Part shown: positions 9,601-17,317 of the stretch, piece after piece
Numbering within the stretch: the first letter of the stretch is position 1
How the letters are laid out: each line of letters begins with the position of its first letter
NCBI RefSeq assembly: GCF_024436415.1
Contig: NZ_JAFMZQ010000001.1
Location: 3,162,001-3,226,000 of the forward strand
Direction of reading: 5' to 3'
DNA from: Pedobacter deserti
Lineage (GTDB): Bacteria > Bacteroidota > Bacteroidia > Sphingobacteriales > Sphingobacteriaceae
DNA: 64,000 nucleotides
Notes under the pieces: generated by a model
Told to the model about the DNA's origin: nothing
Seen by the model: only the letters and a program-made list of their open reading frames with translations
Databases searched by the model: none
Program-made: the position numbers and the translations under genes

Positions 9601-10108
9601 TCGCATTTTCATCGACGTTGGCTAATACAAACTCACCTTTTTCGTTCGCTGTAACGGCACGTTCAGTTCCCTTCACCCGCACGGTTGCGCCAGGCAAAGG
9701 TTTGTTGCTTTCATCAACGATCCGGCCGCGCACTTCGATCTCCACCATTTCTCGCTCTTTGATAACGATGGTTTTATCACCGATCGAATACATCAACTGC
9801 TGATTTAGCAATATTTTGTTAAGCGCTTCCGGAAGTAGCGTATTTACTAACTTAATGTCGATCTTTTTCTTCGCGGGTAATACATCATCTGCATAAAGAA
9901 TGTCAAATCCCGTTTGCTGTTTCACTTTCGTCAGCACCTGTGCCAATGTCGCATTTCGTTCGTCCAACGTAACACGCTGGCCAAAAGCTGAGGCACTGGC
10001 ATGCAGTAACATGGTTGTCATAATAATTATGATCAATTTCATAATCAATAATAGTTTAGGTGGCAGCCATCGTTTAGGCATACCAAGTGCAAAAGCATTA
10101 TTTTGCAT
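6668..10108 (-). CDS. SusC/RagA-family TonB-linked outer-membrane transporter with STN domain (locus 1)
   Basis: A 1146-residue TonB-dependent transporter counted from the ATG at 10108. The frame reaches 10150, but those 14 residues look like leader. After a long signal region ([26 protein letters not shown]) come a secretin/TonB short N-terminal domain (STN, about 45-105), a carboxypeptidase-like regulatory domain ([22 protein letters not shown]), a plug ([18 protein letters not shown] and [29 protein letters not shown]) and a beta barrel ending in FFGFTFSF with terminal Phe for BAM-dependent assembly. It imports bound substrate using TonB energy, paired with the SusD gene 6 bp downstream. 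The STN domain is the part that signals to FecR proteins, which matches the adjacent fecR and divergent sigma factor. Confidence 0.95.
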   Translation of the reverse strand: [1146 protein letters not shown]

Positions 10109-10170
10109 ACTTTTGTTTGTTTGGGTTAATACTGATTGGTTTGCTATCAATGATTCCCGCTTATGGGGAA
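10109..10170 (-). promoter_or_regulatory. Putative 5' leader of susC (locus 1)
   Basis: On the minus strand a 5-bp stem (TTCCC/GGGAA, 10154-10170) is followed by an A/C-rich stretch ending ACCCAAACAAACAAAAGT just before the ATG at 10108. The layout resembles the better-conserved leaders of the other two susC genes (30620-30673 and 49131-49184), though the stem sequence differs. This also supports ATG 10108 over the upstream frame start. Confidence 0.3.
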
Positions 10171-10188
10171 AGGGCTTAACTCAGATCA

Positions 10189-10217
10189 GCGCAGAGGTGT
10201 TCCAAGCACTTCTGCGC
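10189..10217 (-). terminator. Hairpin between fecR and susC (locus 1)
   Basis: An 11-bp stem with one G:T pair, 10189-10199 with 10207-10217 (GCGCAGAGGTG / CACTTCTGCGC), and a 7-nt loop. On the minus strand it lies 80 nt after the fecR stop but has no U-run, so it may be an attenuator, a 3'-end protector or a weak terminator. On the plus strand it is followed by ATTTTT. The same position is occupied by a hairpin in loci 2 and 3. Confidence 0.4.
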
Positions 10218-10297
10218 ATTTTTAAGTTATCCCTATACGATCAGGTTGTAATTCGTAATGGTTTATTCATTTGGTTTTAGGTTATTTATTATATAAT

Positions 10298-11455
10298 TTA
10301 TTTAGTTGCTATTAGTTTCCCATTACTCCATTTAAAGTCAACTTGGCCGGTTTGCTCCAGTTTCTCTAACAAAGTAGATATATTCGCAAAACGGGATACG
10401 CTCCCCGTTAGCTTTATCTTTTTAAGATGATCCGCAACGCTTACATCTACATTGTACCACCTTGATACTTGCCGCATAATTGATTCCATATCTTCACTAA
10501 CGAATAAAAACTTCCCTTCTTTCCACGAAACGAAAGAATGAGCCTCCACTTCAGCTACCATGATGGCACTTCCATTAAATGCAGCCTGTTGGTCGGGTTT
10601 AAGGATAACGCCACTTTTAACGCCTTCCGCATTAATTTTTACACTGCCTTCTATTAGCGTTGTGCGAATGTCGGGTTCATCCGCATAACTTTTTATATTA
10701 AACCGGGTACCCAGCACCTGCACACTTTGTTTCCCGGCCTTTACAATAAAGGGTCGCCTCTTATCCTTCTCCACCTCGAAATAAGCCTCACCGGTGATCT
10801 CTAGTTTACGCTCTTTTTTATCCGCAAAGTTAGCGGCGTATTTTATGGAAGAAGCCGCGTTAAGGAATACAAGGGAATTGTCCGGAAGTACAAGTTCTAT
10901 CTGTTCTCCTTTAGCTGTTTCCAGCATATTCATCGCATTAGCTTCAACCTGTGCGGCACTTAAGGTGTACTGCAATCTTCCATCTTTTGTAAGGGAGATC
11001 CGTACTCCGGCTTCTTCTGCAAGTTGCCCCGATGTTTTATCAGATATGTATATTTTTTTGCCACTAGCCAGGGTTAAGGTCGCCCCCGTTTTACCAGCCT
11101 GAACTTCTTTTGGTTTGGCCGTTGACACAGAATAAGCAGCAATTGCTTTTGTCTTCTGCACCTTTTCTTTCTTAACGAAAAACAGGACACCGCTTACTAA
11201 AACAGCACATGCTGCAGCAATAGCTATCCATCTAACAATTTTTTTAGCAGGCTCAGGTTTATATTTGTTTTTAAAATCTGCGTATAATCGATCTGCCACT
11301 TCGTATTCACCTCCATTAGCTTCCATCCAGTGTTTAAGATCGGAGAGATCATAACTAAGCTCATGAAACCAATTGTCAAGTTCTGCCTGTTCCGCAACCG
11401 AGCTATTTCCCTGTGCATGTTTTGTTAGAAGATAGTGCAATCTTTCCTGTTCCAT
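10298..11455 (-). CDS. FecR-family anti-sigma factor (locus 1)
   Basis: A 385-residue single-pass inner-membrane protein. The cytoplasmic N-terminus (1-72) carries the sigma-binding helices, the membrane segment is WIAIAAACAVLVSGVLFFV at about 75-94, and the periplasmic part contains the FecR domain (GEQIELVLPDNSLVFLNAASSIKYAANF and GEAYFEVEKDKRRPFIVKAGKQSVQVLGTRFNI cores) and a C-terminal DUF4974 module (SIMRQVSRWYNVDVSVADHLKKIKLTGSVSR) that resembles an STN fold. It should hold the cognate sigma factor and release it when the STN domain of the neighbouring SusC reports substrate. Unlike loci 2 and 3, the sigma gene is divergent here, its start only 19 bp from the fecR start. Confidence 0.94.
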   Translation of the reverse strand: MEQERLHYLLTKHAQGNSSVAEQAELDNWFHELSYDLSDLKHWMEANGGEYEVADRLYADFKNKYKPEPAKKIVRWIAIAAACAVLVSGVLFFVKKEKVQKTKAIAAYSVSTAKPKEVQAGKTGATLTLASGKKIYISDKTSGQLAEEAGVRISLTKDGRLQYTLSAAQVEANAMNMLETAKGEQIELVLPDNSLVFLNAASSIKYAANFADKKERKLEITGEAYFEVEKDKRRPFIVKAGKQSVQVLGTRFNIKSYADEPDIRTTLIEGSVKINAEGVKSGVILKPDQQAAFNGSAIMVAEVEAHSFVSWKEGKFLFVSEDMESIMRQVSRWYNVDVSVADHLKKIKLTGSVSRFANISTLLEKLEQTGQVDFKWSNGKLIATK

Positions 11456-11474
11456 ACCTCAAAGATGCACTTCG

Positions 11475-12128
11475 ATGCCCTTACCGTTACTCCGGTCAAA
11501 AATATTTTTTATTTTGCGCACTTACTCGGTAAATTTACCTATCAAAAATTATAGCAGCTATAGCGAACAACAACTCATTTCCCTCTGGCAACATGGGAAT
11601 GACCATGTATTTGAAGCTTTCTATCAAAAACATGCGGTTAAACTATTAAAGATTGCTGTGCACAAAACAGGCGACCGGAACGTTGCTGAAGAATTGGTGC
11701 AAGATTCCTTCCTTTCATTATACCGGCACAAGGCCGATATTACCGAACAATCGCATATCGGTGCTTACCTGTATATCGCGTTGAAAAACCGCATTTTAAA
11801 TTATTACAGGAAAGAAAATACGCATAAAAAATATGAAGCGTATGTGAAGCAACATACTAGAGAGCAGGATAGCTCGACAGAGCTGACCATCGACACACGA
11901 GACCTCGAGCTAAGGATCATTGAAGAGATAGAAAAATTGCCTTCGCAATGTAAAACCGTTTTCCGCTTAAGCCGTTTCGAATATCTAAGCGACAAGGAGA
12001 TCGCTGCCCGGCTGAACATTTCTGTAAATACGGTTGAACAACATAAACGTAAAGCTTTACGTATCTTACGGGGATCCTTGCAGGAATACCTTACTTTAGC
12101 GTTTGTCGTTCATTTATTGGAGCTGTGA
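11475..12128 (+). CDS. ECF sigma factor, FecI-like (locus 1)
   Basis: A 217-residue extracytoplasmic-function sigma-70 factor. Region 2 covers roughly 45-110 (VFEAFYQKHAVKLLKIAVHKTGDRNVAEELVQDSFLSLYRHK) and region 4 covers roughly 150-205 (LPSQCKTVFRLSRFEYLSDKEIAARLNISVNTVEQHKRKALRIL), with the usual helix-turn-helix. It should direct transcription of susC-susD 1 after release from FecR. The start is uncertain: ATG 11475 gives a hydrophobic N-terminal extension (MPLPLLRSKIFFIL) not typical of the family, and TTG 11514 would give a more usual length. The gene is divergent from fecR with very little space for two promoters, so either the promoters overlap or each lies inside the opposite gene. 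Confidence 0.92.
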   Translation: MPLPLLRSKIFFILRTYSVNLPIKNYSSYSEQQLISLWQHGNDHVFEAFYQKHAVKLLKIAVHKTGDRNVAEELVQDSFLSLYRHKADITEQSHIGAYLYIALKNRILNYYRKENTHKKYEAYVKQHTREQDSSTELTIDTRDLELRIIEEIEKLPSQCKTVFRLSRFEYLSDKEIAARLNISVNTVEQHKRKALRILRGSLQEYLTLAFVVHLLEL

Positions 12129-12130
12129 AG

Positions 12131-12429
12131 CTACACGCTGCACAACGCCACGAAAGTTAAACAGTTTTTACGGTAAGCATCATCGATGGGGATTATGTAG
12201 TCTCCTATCGCTATGGTATTCTCTTTTTCTAACGCCGTTATCTAATTAGCATAATAAGGAAGGATCGGCGAATCCTTAAAAAATTATTGCCCTGTAAACG
12301 TATCTCCATCTCTTTGATCGACAGGTTACCATGTTTGTGGAATTCCTGGCCAGTTTTGCCGGAATACCCACTTACTTCCAGTTCAACCGCTAAATACTCT
12401 GACAACAAAGTACTATATTGCGTTATCAC
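12131..12429 (-). pseudogene. LytTR DNA-binding domain remnant of a response regulator, frameshifted
   Basis: A 63-codon frame starting at 12429 reads LSIKEMEIRLQGNNFLRIRRSFLI, the core of a LytTR DNA-binding domain, then stops at 12238. Shifting frame exactly there continues as ITALEKENTIAIGDYIIPIDDAYRKNCL to a stop at 12131-12133, which is the rest of the same domain (the NTIxIGDYxIPxxxxYR pattern is standard). There is no receiver domain or kinase next to it. It is the dead 3' end of a LytTR response regulator, probably left after insertion of the GLPGLI gene pair or the sigma/fecR locus. High confidence that it is LytTR-derived, lower for exact ends. Confidence 0.7.
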
Positions 12430-12460
12430 CCAATTCTAAACTTTAAGATTAATTGTTCTT

Positions 12461-13318
12461 ATGAAAAATCTCTTGCTATTTTTATTACTGCTTATCGCAA
12501 TTACTTCAAAGGCACAGAAAAAGGAGCCTGCCTTAGCCGAGGTGCATTATAAGTTGATACATATCACGGATACCACTGAAAAGAATAATCCTTATACTGA
12601 AAGCTTTGTACTACTGCTCGGGAAGAGATCAAGTTTATACAGCAGCTATGACGCCAGACAGTCTAAATCCGCCATGGAAAAAGACATTAAGGATCAAATC
12701 GACAGGGCTACCAACCCCAATGAGCTTGAACTTACCATTACAGAAGGGCGCCCAACCAGCCCAGTGGAATTTTTCCAAGACCTTTCTGCAAAGAAGATAT
12801 ATTCCAAAGAGTTTATCGGTCCGCATGCATACCTTTATGATCAACGTATCCCTGAATTCAACTGGCAAATACAAAAGGATACTGCAAGCATAGCTGGGCT
12901 AAAATGTCAAAAGGCAGAAACGACCTACATGGGACGAAGGTATCAGGCTTGGTTCTGTCCGGATCTTCCCTTTCATAGTGGCCCTTGGAAGTTTAGCGGC
13001 CTCCCCGGGCTAATCGTTCAGGTCAAAGACACTAAAAGTCAGGTAATTTTTGAATATGCCGGATTTACAGACGTCAGTTCGAAACAGCTTACGGTCGGGC
13101 TTCCAGAAAATGCTACCAAACTAAGCGAGGCTGAATATGCTAAACTTAAAAAACTGGAGCGAACTGATCCCGGGGCGTTCTATAAAATGGCGGGGACAGC
13201 TCCGGATAGCGGTCCATTTTCTGGCGTCGATAAAAGTAAAATTAAAGCCATCAATGTGAAGCGAACAAAGAACACTTTCAGTCCGGCCATCAACAATCCG
13301 ATCGAGCTACCTGAATAA
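12461..13318 (+). CDS. GLPGLI-family exported protein
   Basis: A 285-residue protein with a Sec signal peptide (MKNLLLFLLLLIAITSKAQ, cleavage after about residue 19). The family name motif GLPGLI is present at residues 180-185 in the context KFSGLPGLIVQVKD, preceded by the aromatic stretch YQAWFCPDLPFHSGPWKF. The core TASIAGLKCQKAETTYMGRRYQAWF is the usual conserved block. Function is not established; in Bacteroidota these proteins are often encoded just upstream of an outer-membrane barrel with a carboxypeptidase-like regulatory domain, exactly as here (6-bp gap). A role with that barrel in the cell envelope is inferred. The promoter should lie in 12430-12460, beside the dead LytTR fragment. 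Confidence 0.92.
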   Translation: MKNLLLFLLLLIAITSKAQKKEPALAEVHYKLIHITDTTEKNNPYTESFVLLLGKRSSLYSSYDARQSKSAMEKDIKDQIDRATNPNELELTITEGRPTSPVEFFQDLSAKKIYSKEFIGPHAYLYDQRIPEFNWQIQKDTASIAGLKCQKAETTYMGRRYQAWFCPDLPFHSGPWKFSGLPGLIVQVKDTKSQVIFEYAGFTDVSSKQLTVGLPENATKLSEAEYAKLKKLERTDPGAFYKMAGTAPDSGPFSGVDKSKIKAINVKRTKNTFSPAINNPIELPE

Positions 13319-13324
13319 ACAGCC

Positions 13325-15991
13325 ATGAAAAGGCGATTTGCTTTCTATTGTCCTGTCTTTTTATACTTGATTCTCATCTCTTTCAATCTATATGGTCAGT
13401 CCGTCCATGGACTCGTAACTGATACGCTGAATAAACCAATCTCCTATGCCAGCGTTAATCTGAAAGCAAGCGACCAGTCTATCATTGCCTTTGTACTGAC
13501 AAATGAAAACGGAAAGTTTGAATTGGCCGTTCCTGCAGGTCTAAATACAAATGAGTTAAGCATAGAGGTTAATTGTATCGGCTACCAAAAACAAAGCAGG
13601 AGATTGAATGGGACGCCCGACCACCGATTTGTCTTGAAGACAGATATACAGCAGTTAAAAGCGGTAGAAATCTCCAGCTCCAGGCCTAAGATTGAAGCGA
13701 GGGGAGATACCATTAATTATTCAGTAGCCAGTTTCAGCCGAAATCAGGATCGGGTCATTGGCGATGTATTGAAACGAATGCCCGGTATCAAAATTGATGT
13801 TACTGGAAAGATAAGCTATAACGGAAAAGCGATCACCAACTTCTATATCGATGGGGACGATCTGTTAAATGACAGGTACAACCTGGCTTCAAAATCAATT
13901 CCAAACCTGGCTGTTGACCAGGTACAAGTCCTACAGAATCATCAGGGCGTTAAAATGCTTGAAGGAAAAGAATTTAGCGACGCCGTTGCCCTGAATCTCA
14001 AATTAAAGGACGATGCAAAACTACAAATTATGGGTCAGGCAAAGATTGCCGGGGGCGTTCCCAAAAAGTACGATACAGAAGTCAATGCGATGACCTTCAG
14101 GAGATCTTTTAAAGCGATCAATTCAATCAAGGCTAACAATATAGGCCTCAACCTTGAAAATGATATTCAATCCCACCAGTTGGACCAGAACGGAGATAGC
14201 GACCTCAAACATCCGCAAACACAGCTCTCGATAGGTACAGTAGGAACACCAGATCTGCCCAGCAAAAGATATCTGATGAATAACGCGGCGCTGGTCAACC
14301 TGAACAACCTGATCAAATTAAAAGAAGGTCTGCAACTAAAATTGAACACCTACTACTTTGGAGATCGACAAGACGAGCGATACAACAGTCAAACAGAAAT
14401 CTTATTACCGGAGCAGCGAATACAATACGATGAAACCCAAAATGATCAGCGAAAGCCAAGGTACTCTCAAATTCAAACCAACCTAAACATCAATAAAAAA
14501 AACACGTACTTCAACAACACCAGTAAAATTACAAGTAACCAAACTTCAGAGAACGCAACCATACAAACAAATGGGGAAAGATTGGATCAAAGATTATCTG
14601 TTCGTCCCGTCGAACTTTCCAATGATCTTAATTATATCTTCCCTATCAGCAAAACATCACTGATTCAATTTAACTCGAACATAGATTACCTGCGTCAACC
14701 ACAGCACCTATCAATTTTACCGGGTTATAATCCAAAATTGTTTAATGGAGGCATCCCCTATTCTCTCCTTGATCAAACTATTCATGCCCCATCACTCCTA
14801 ACTAGCCACAGCTTATCAATGAAGCACAGGATTGGCAACATATTTCTCAACTACAGTACTGGAGTTAATTATCAAAATCAGCGGTACCGATCAAACCTCA
14901 GCAAAGTGACATCCGAAGCTACTCATGCCTCTGCCATTGATCGTTCCACAAATAACGTTTCCTGGACACGTGGCAATCTCTTCGCTGAAGCGGGCATCGA
15001 TATTCCGGGAAAGAAAATTTCCCTCAGCGGAAAGCTCCCATTTATCCTACAGCGTACCTCATACGATGACCCCAGCTGGGACCTGAATCACACAGTAACC
15101 AATTTAATGGTATTGCCCGCCATCCGATTAAACTACAAGCTGATCAACCAGCACAGTCTGAATTTCAGTTACCGATTACAAAATGAGCAGGGAGACATTG
15201 AACAGGTTTATAGAGGCTATGTACTGCGAAATTACAGAAACCTCAGCGCCAATGACGCAGGTCTGCTAAGGCAAATAAATCATACAGCTTCGATAGGCTT
15301 TAAATATGTGAGACCAGAAAAACTATTCTTTACCAACCTGGATATAAGATACACCAGTTCCATATCAAATTCACTTCCCTCGTTCGAAACTAGCCAGGAA
15401 TTGAGTAGACGTATATTACTTCCCATACATAATAAAAGAAGCAACCTAAGCCTGAACATGTTCAGCAGCAAATACTTGTTCTTTTTTGGGGTCACGTTAA
15501 GTGCAGGCCCTTACATCAGCTTCTCGGAAACAGAAATCATCCAGAATGAAAGCCTTCTTCCTTACCGGACAAATACCGCAGGAACCACATTAGGTCTTGA
15601 CAAATCAATATCAAAATCCTTGAACATTACATTTGAAGGGAATATATACAATTCAAGCAGTAAATCGCCTCTGACCTCCCCTATTAACTTCAGGAGATTG
15701 GAGCAATCACTATCTGTGAACCTCACGCTTCTAGAAAATCTAGACATTCAGTTATTTGGAGAACACTTTCTAACCTTGCAAGAAAACAGTCAAACTGTCC
15801 AATCATTTTTCAGCGATATCAGCGGCAAATATATGTTCAGCAAAAAACGGATCGAATTTGAACTGAAAGCATTAAATATCTTTAACGTTAAACAATATAC
15901 CCTTCCAAACATTTCCAACAATATCCGTTCAATCAGCAATTTTGGATTACCGGGCAGAATGATTATGGTTAAAACAATATTTAACTTTTAG
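13325..15991 (+). CDS. Carboxypeptidase-like regulatory domain / outer-membrane beta-barrel protein
   Basis: An 888-residue outer-membrane protein. After a signal peptide ending near LYGQ (25) come a carboxypeptidase-regulatory-like domain (SVHGLVTDTLNKPISYASVNLKA), a plug-like region (NQDRVIGDVLKRMPGIKIDVTGKISYNGKAITNFYIDGDDLL) and a long barrel with a terminal Phe (MVKTIFNF). It is shorter than SusC, lacks an STN domain and has no SusD partner, so it belongs to the TonB-receptor-like group found with GLPGLI proteins rather than to nutrient-uptake SusC. Its substrate is unknown; peptide or protein ligands are possible. It follows the GLPGLI gene by 6 bp and is surely in the same transcript. 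Confidence 0.9.
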   Translation: MKRRFAFYCPVFLYLILISFNLYGQSVHGLVTDTLNKPISYASVNLKASDQSIIAFVLTNENGKFELAVPAGLNTNELSIEVNCIGYQKQSRRLNGTPDHRFVLKTDIQQLKAVEISSSRPKIEARGDTINYSVASFSRNQDRVIGDVLKRMPGIKIDVTGKISYNGKAITNFYIDGDDLLNDRYNLASKSIPNLAVDQVQVLQNHQGVKMLEGKEFSDAVALNLKLKDDAKLQIMGQAKIAGGVPKKYDTEVNAMTFRRSFKAINSIKANNIGLNLENDIQSHQLDQNGDSDLKHPQTQLSIGTVGTPDLPSKRYLMNNAALVNLNNLIKLKEGLQLKLNTYYFGDRQDERYNSQTEILLPEQRIQYDETQNDQRKPRYSQIQTNLNINKKNTYFNNTSKITSNQTSENATIQTNGERLDQRLSVRPVELSNDLNYIFPISKTSLIQFNSNIDYLRQPQHLSILPGYNPKLFNGGIPYSLLDQTIHAPSLLTSHSLSMKHRIGNIFLNYSTGVNYQNQRYRSNLSKVTSEATHASAIDRSTNNVSWTRGNLFAEAGIDIPGKKISLSGKLPFILQRTSYDDPSWDLNHTVTNLMVLPAIRLNYKLINQHSLNFSYRLQNEQGDIEQVYRGYVLRNYRNLSANDAGLLRQINHTASIGFKYVRPEKLFFTNLDIRYTSSISNSLPSFETSQELSRRILLPIHNKRSNLSLNMFSSKYLFFFGVTLSAGPYISFSETEIIQNESLLPYRTNTAGTTLGLDKSISKSLNITFEGNIYNSSSKSPLTSPINFRRLEQSLSVNLTLLENLDIQLFGEHFLTLQENSQTVQSFFSDISGKYMFSKKRIEFELKALNIFNVKQYTLPNISNNIRSISNFGLPGRMIMVKTIFNF

Positions 15992-16028
15992 TCTTTGAAA
16001 TACCATTTTAGAAAGCCTCCCAATAATG

Positions 16029-16096
16029 CATATTTCGCTCAAAGTGGTCAGCTGATTTCGCTGAAGGTGGTTCACAGTTTGATTGGCGAAAGAAAT
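16029..16096 (-). mobile_element. IS66-type non-coding terminal segment
   Basis: This is the part of the 90-nt repeat 16029-16118 that follows the transposase stop. It is the inverted counterpart of 4798-4887 and keeps the same blocks (CAGCGAAATCAGCTGACC, GAAATATG when read on the minus strand). Similarity between the copies stops at GAAATATG, which is likely close to the true end of the element. Confidence 0.65.
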
Positions 16097-16312
16097 TCAC
16101 TTCAAGTTGGGCTGGCTTGGCAAGATATTTTCCATGGCGTATTTCAATCGTTGGAAGCGATTTACCTCGTGCTCTTTGCAGATTGCAAAAAAGGAATATA
16201 GCATTCCAGCCCAGCTAGCAGCATCATGGGTGCCAGCGAAAAGGTAGTTCTTGCGTCCTAAAGCGATGGGACGTACAGTATTCTCGATTGCATCGTTATG
16301 AATATGACTGGG
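16097..16312 (-). pseudogene. IS66-family transposase, C-terminal fragment
   Basis: On the minus strand an open stretch of about 71 codons reads NDAIENTVRPIALGRKNYLF followed by AGTHDAASWAGMLYSFF and AICKEHEVNRFQRLKYAMENI. This is the diagnostic C-terminal end of the IS66 TnpC transposase (E of the DDE triad lies in the IENTVRPIALGRKN motif). A stop codon (16313-16315) and unrelated sequence interrupt it upstream, so more than 80 percent of the usual roughly 500-residue protein is missing, and the companion genes tnpA/tnpB are absent. The element is therefore dead. The region 16316-16524 holds nothing else I recognise except the presumed promoter of the methyltransferase gene. Confidence 0.85.
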
Positions 16313-16524
16313 CTATTCGTACGCGTGTCAACAGCAACATGAAGAATAAAGTTACTTAATGAAGTTGAGGGCAAACTAAATCTTTATATCAAAAAGACCC
16401 TCCACAATTTCGATGACTCTTTATGTAGAATTTTGAATTCTTATAATATTGTTACAGGGGGATTCAATGATCGTTAGATTAATTTAGTACCTGTTAAATA
16501 GTCTAGAATCCATAAATTGCAATT

Positions 16525-17265
16525 ATGAAAGACAACTTTTCATTAGGATCAGACAAATACGCGAAATATAGACCGACTTATCCTCCGGAGCTCTTTGACT
16601 ACCTTGGCTCCAAAGCATCTCAAAGGAAAAGCGCATGGGATTGTGGCGCGGGTAATGGTCAAATAGCTATACAGTTATCTGCCATGTTTAATACGGTATA
16701 TGCAACCGACATCAGTCAGTCTCAGATAGACAACGCCCAACGATCAGAAAACATAATTTATTCTTTACAACCAGCCGAGAAGACGATGTTTCAAAATAAT
16801 ATGTTTGATCTCATTATTGTCGGTCAGGCCATTCATTGGTTTGATTTTGAACAGTTTTACAGTGAAGTTCAACGGACAGCAACAAGAAATGCATGGATTT
16901 GCGTTGTGGGTTATGGCAGATTAGAAATTTCCAAATTGATAGATCAGATCATAGATGATTTTTACCATCATGTTTTAGGTCATTATTGGGATAAAGAAAG
17001 GAAATTCATAGATGATAATTACCAGACCATCCCATTCCCCTTTGAGGAGGTCGAGACACCTGAATTTGTAAATATTCAGGTATGGACCTTAGAACATCTG
17101 ATCGGCTATTTGAACACTTGGTCGGCAGTAAAGCATTACATCAAAGCAAACCATGTTAACCCGGTAGATCGTTTACAAATGGATATAAAAAAGCATTGGA
17201 AAACCGGCGAAACAAAAACGATACGTTTTCCCTTATTGCTACGTTTGGGGAAAGTTAACAAATAG
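16525..17265 (+). CDS. Class I SAM-dependent methyltransferase
   Basis: A 246-residue cytoplasmic protein. The N-terminal FSLGSDKYAKYRPTYPPELFDYL is typical of a group of small-molecule methyltransferases related to TAM/COQ5-like enzymes. Motif I, which binds S-adenosylmethionine, is DCGAGNG at residues 39-45, followed by the acidic residue of strand 2 (ATDIS) and the strand-4 FDLIIVGQAIHWFD segment. The C-terminal half (VQVWTLEHLIGYLNTWSAVKHYIKANHVNPV) is the usual lid. The substrate cannot be predicted. It stands alone between IS debris and an acetyltransferase gene 52 bp downstream on the same strand, perhaps sharing a transcript. Confidence 0.92.
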   Translation: MKDNFSLGSDKYAKYRPTYPPELFDYLGSKASQRKSAWDCGAGNGQIAIQLSAMFNTVYATDISQSQIDNAQRSENIIYSLQPAEKTMFQNNMFDLIIVGQAIHWFDFEQFYSEVQRTATRNAWICVVGYGRLEISKLIDQIIDDFYHHVLGHYWDKERKFIDDNYQTIPFPFEEVETPEFVNIQVWTLEHLIGYLNTWSAVKHYIKANHVNPVDRLQMDIKKHWKTGETKTIRFPLLLRLGKVNK

Positions 17266-17317
17266 CAAAATTGTCCTTTGCTAAAACCTATTAATGGTTA
17301 GTCTTTGCAGAATAATT

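Noticed and set aside
9900..10280. 126-codon plus-strand frame opposite the susC start
   Set aside because: It is the antisense shadow of the STN and signal-peptide coding region of susC 1.
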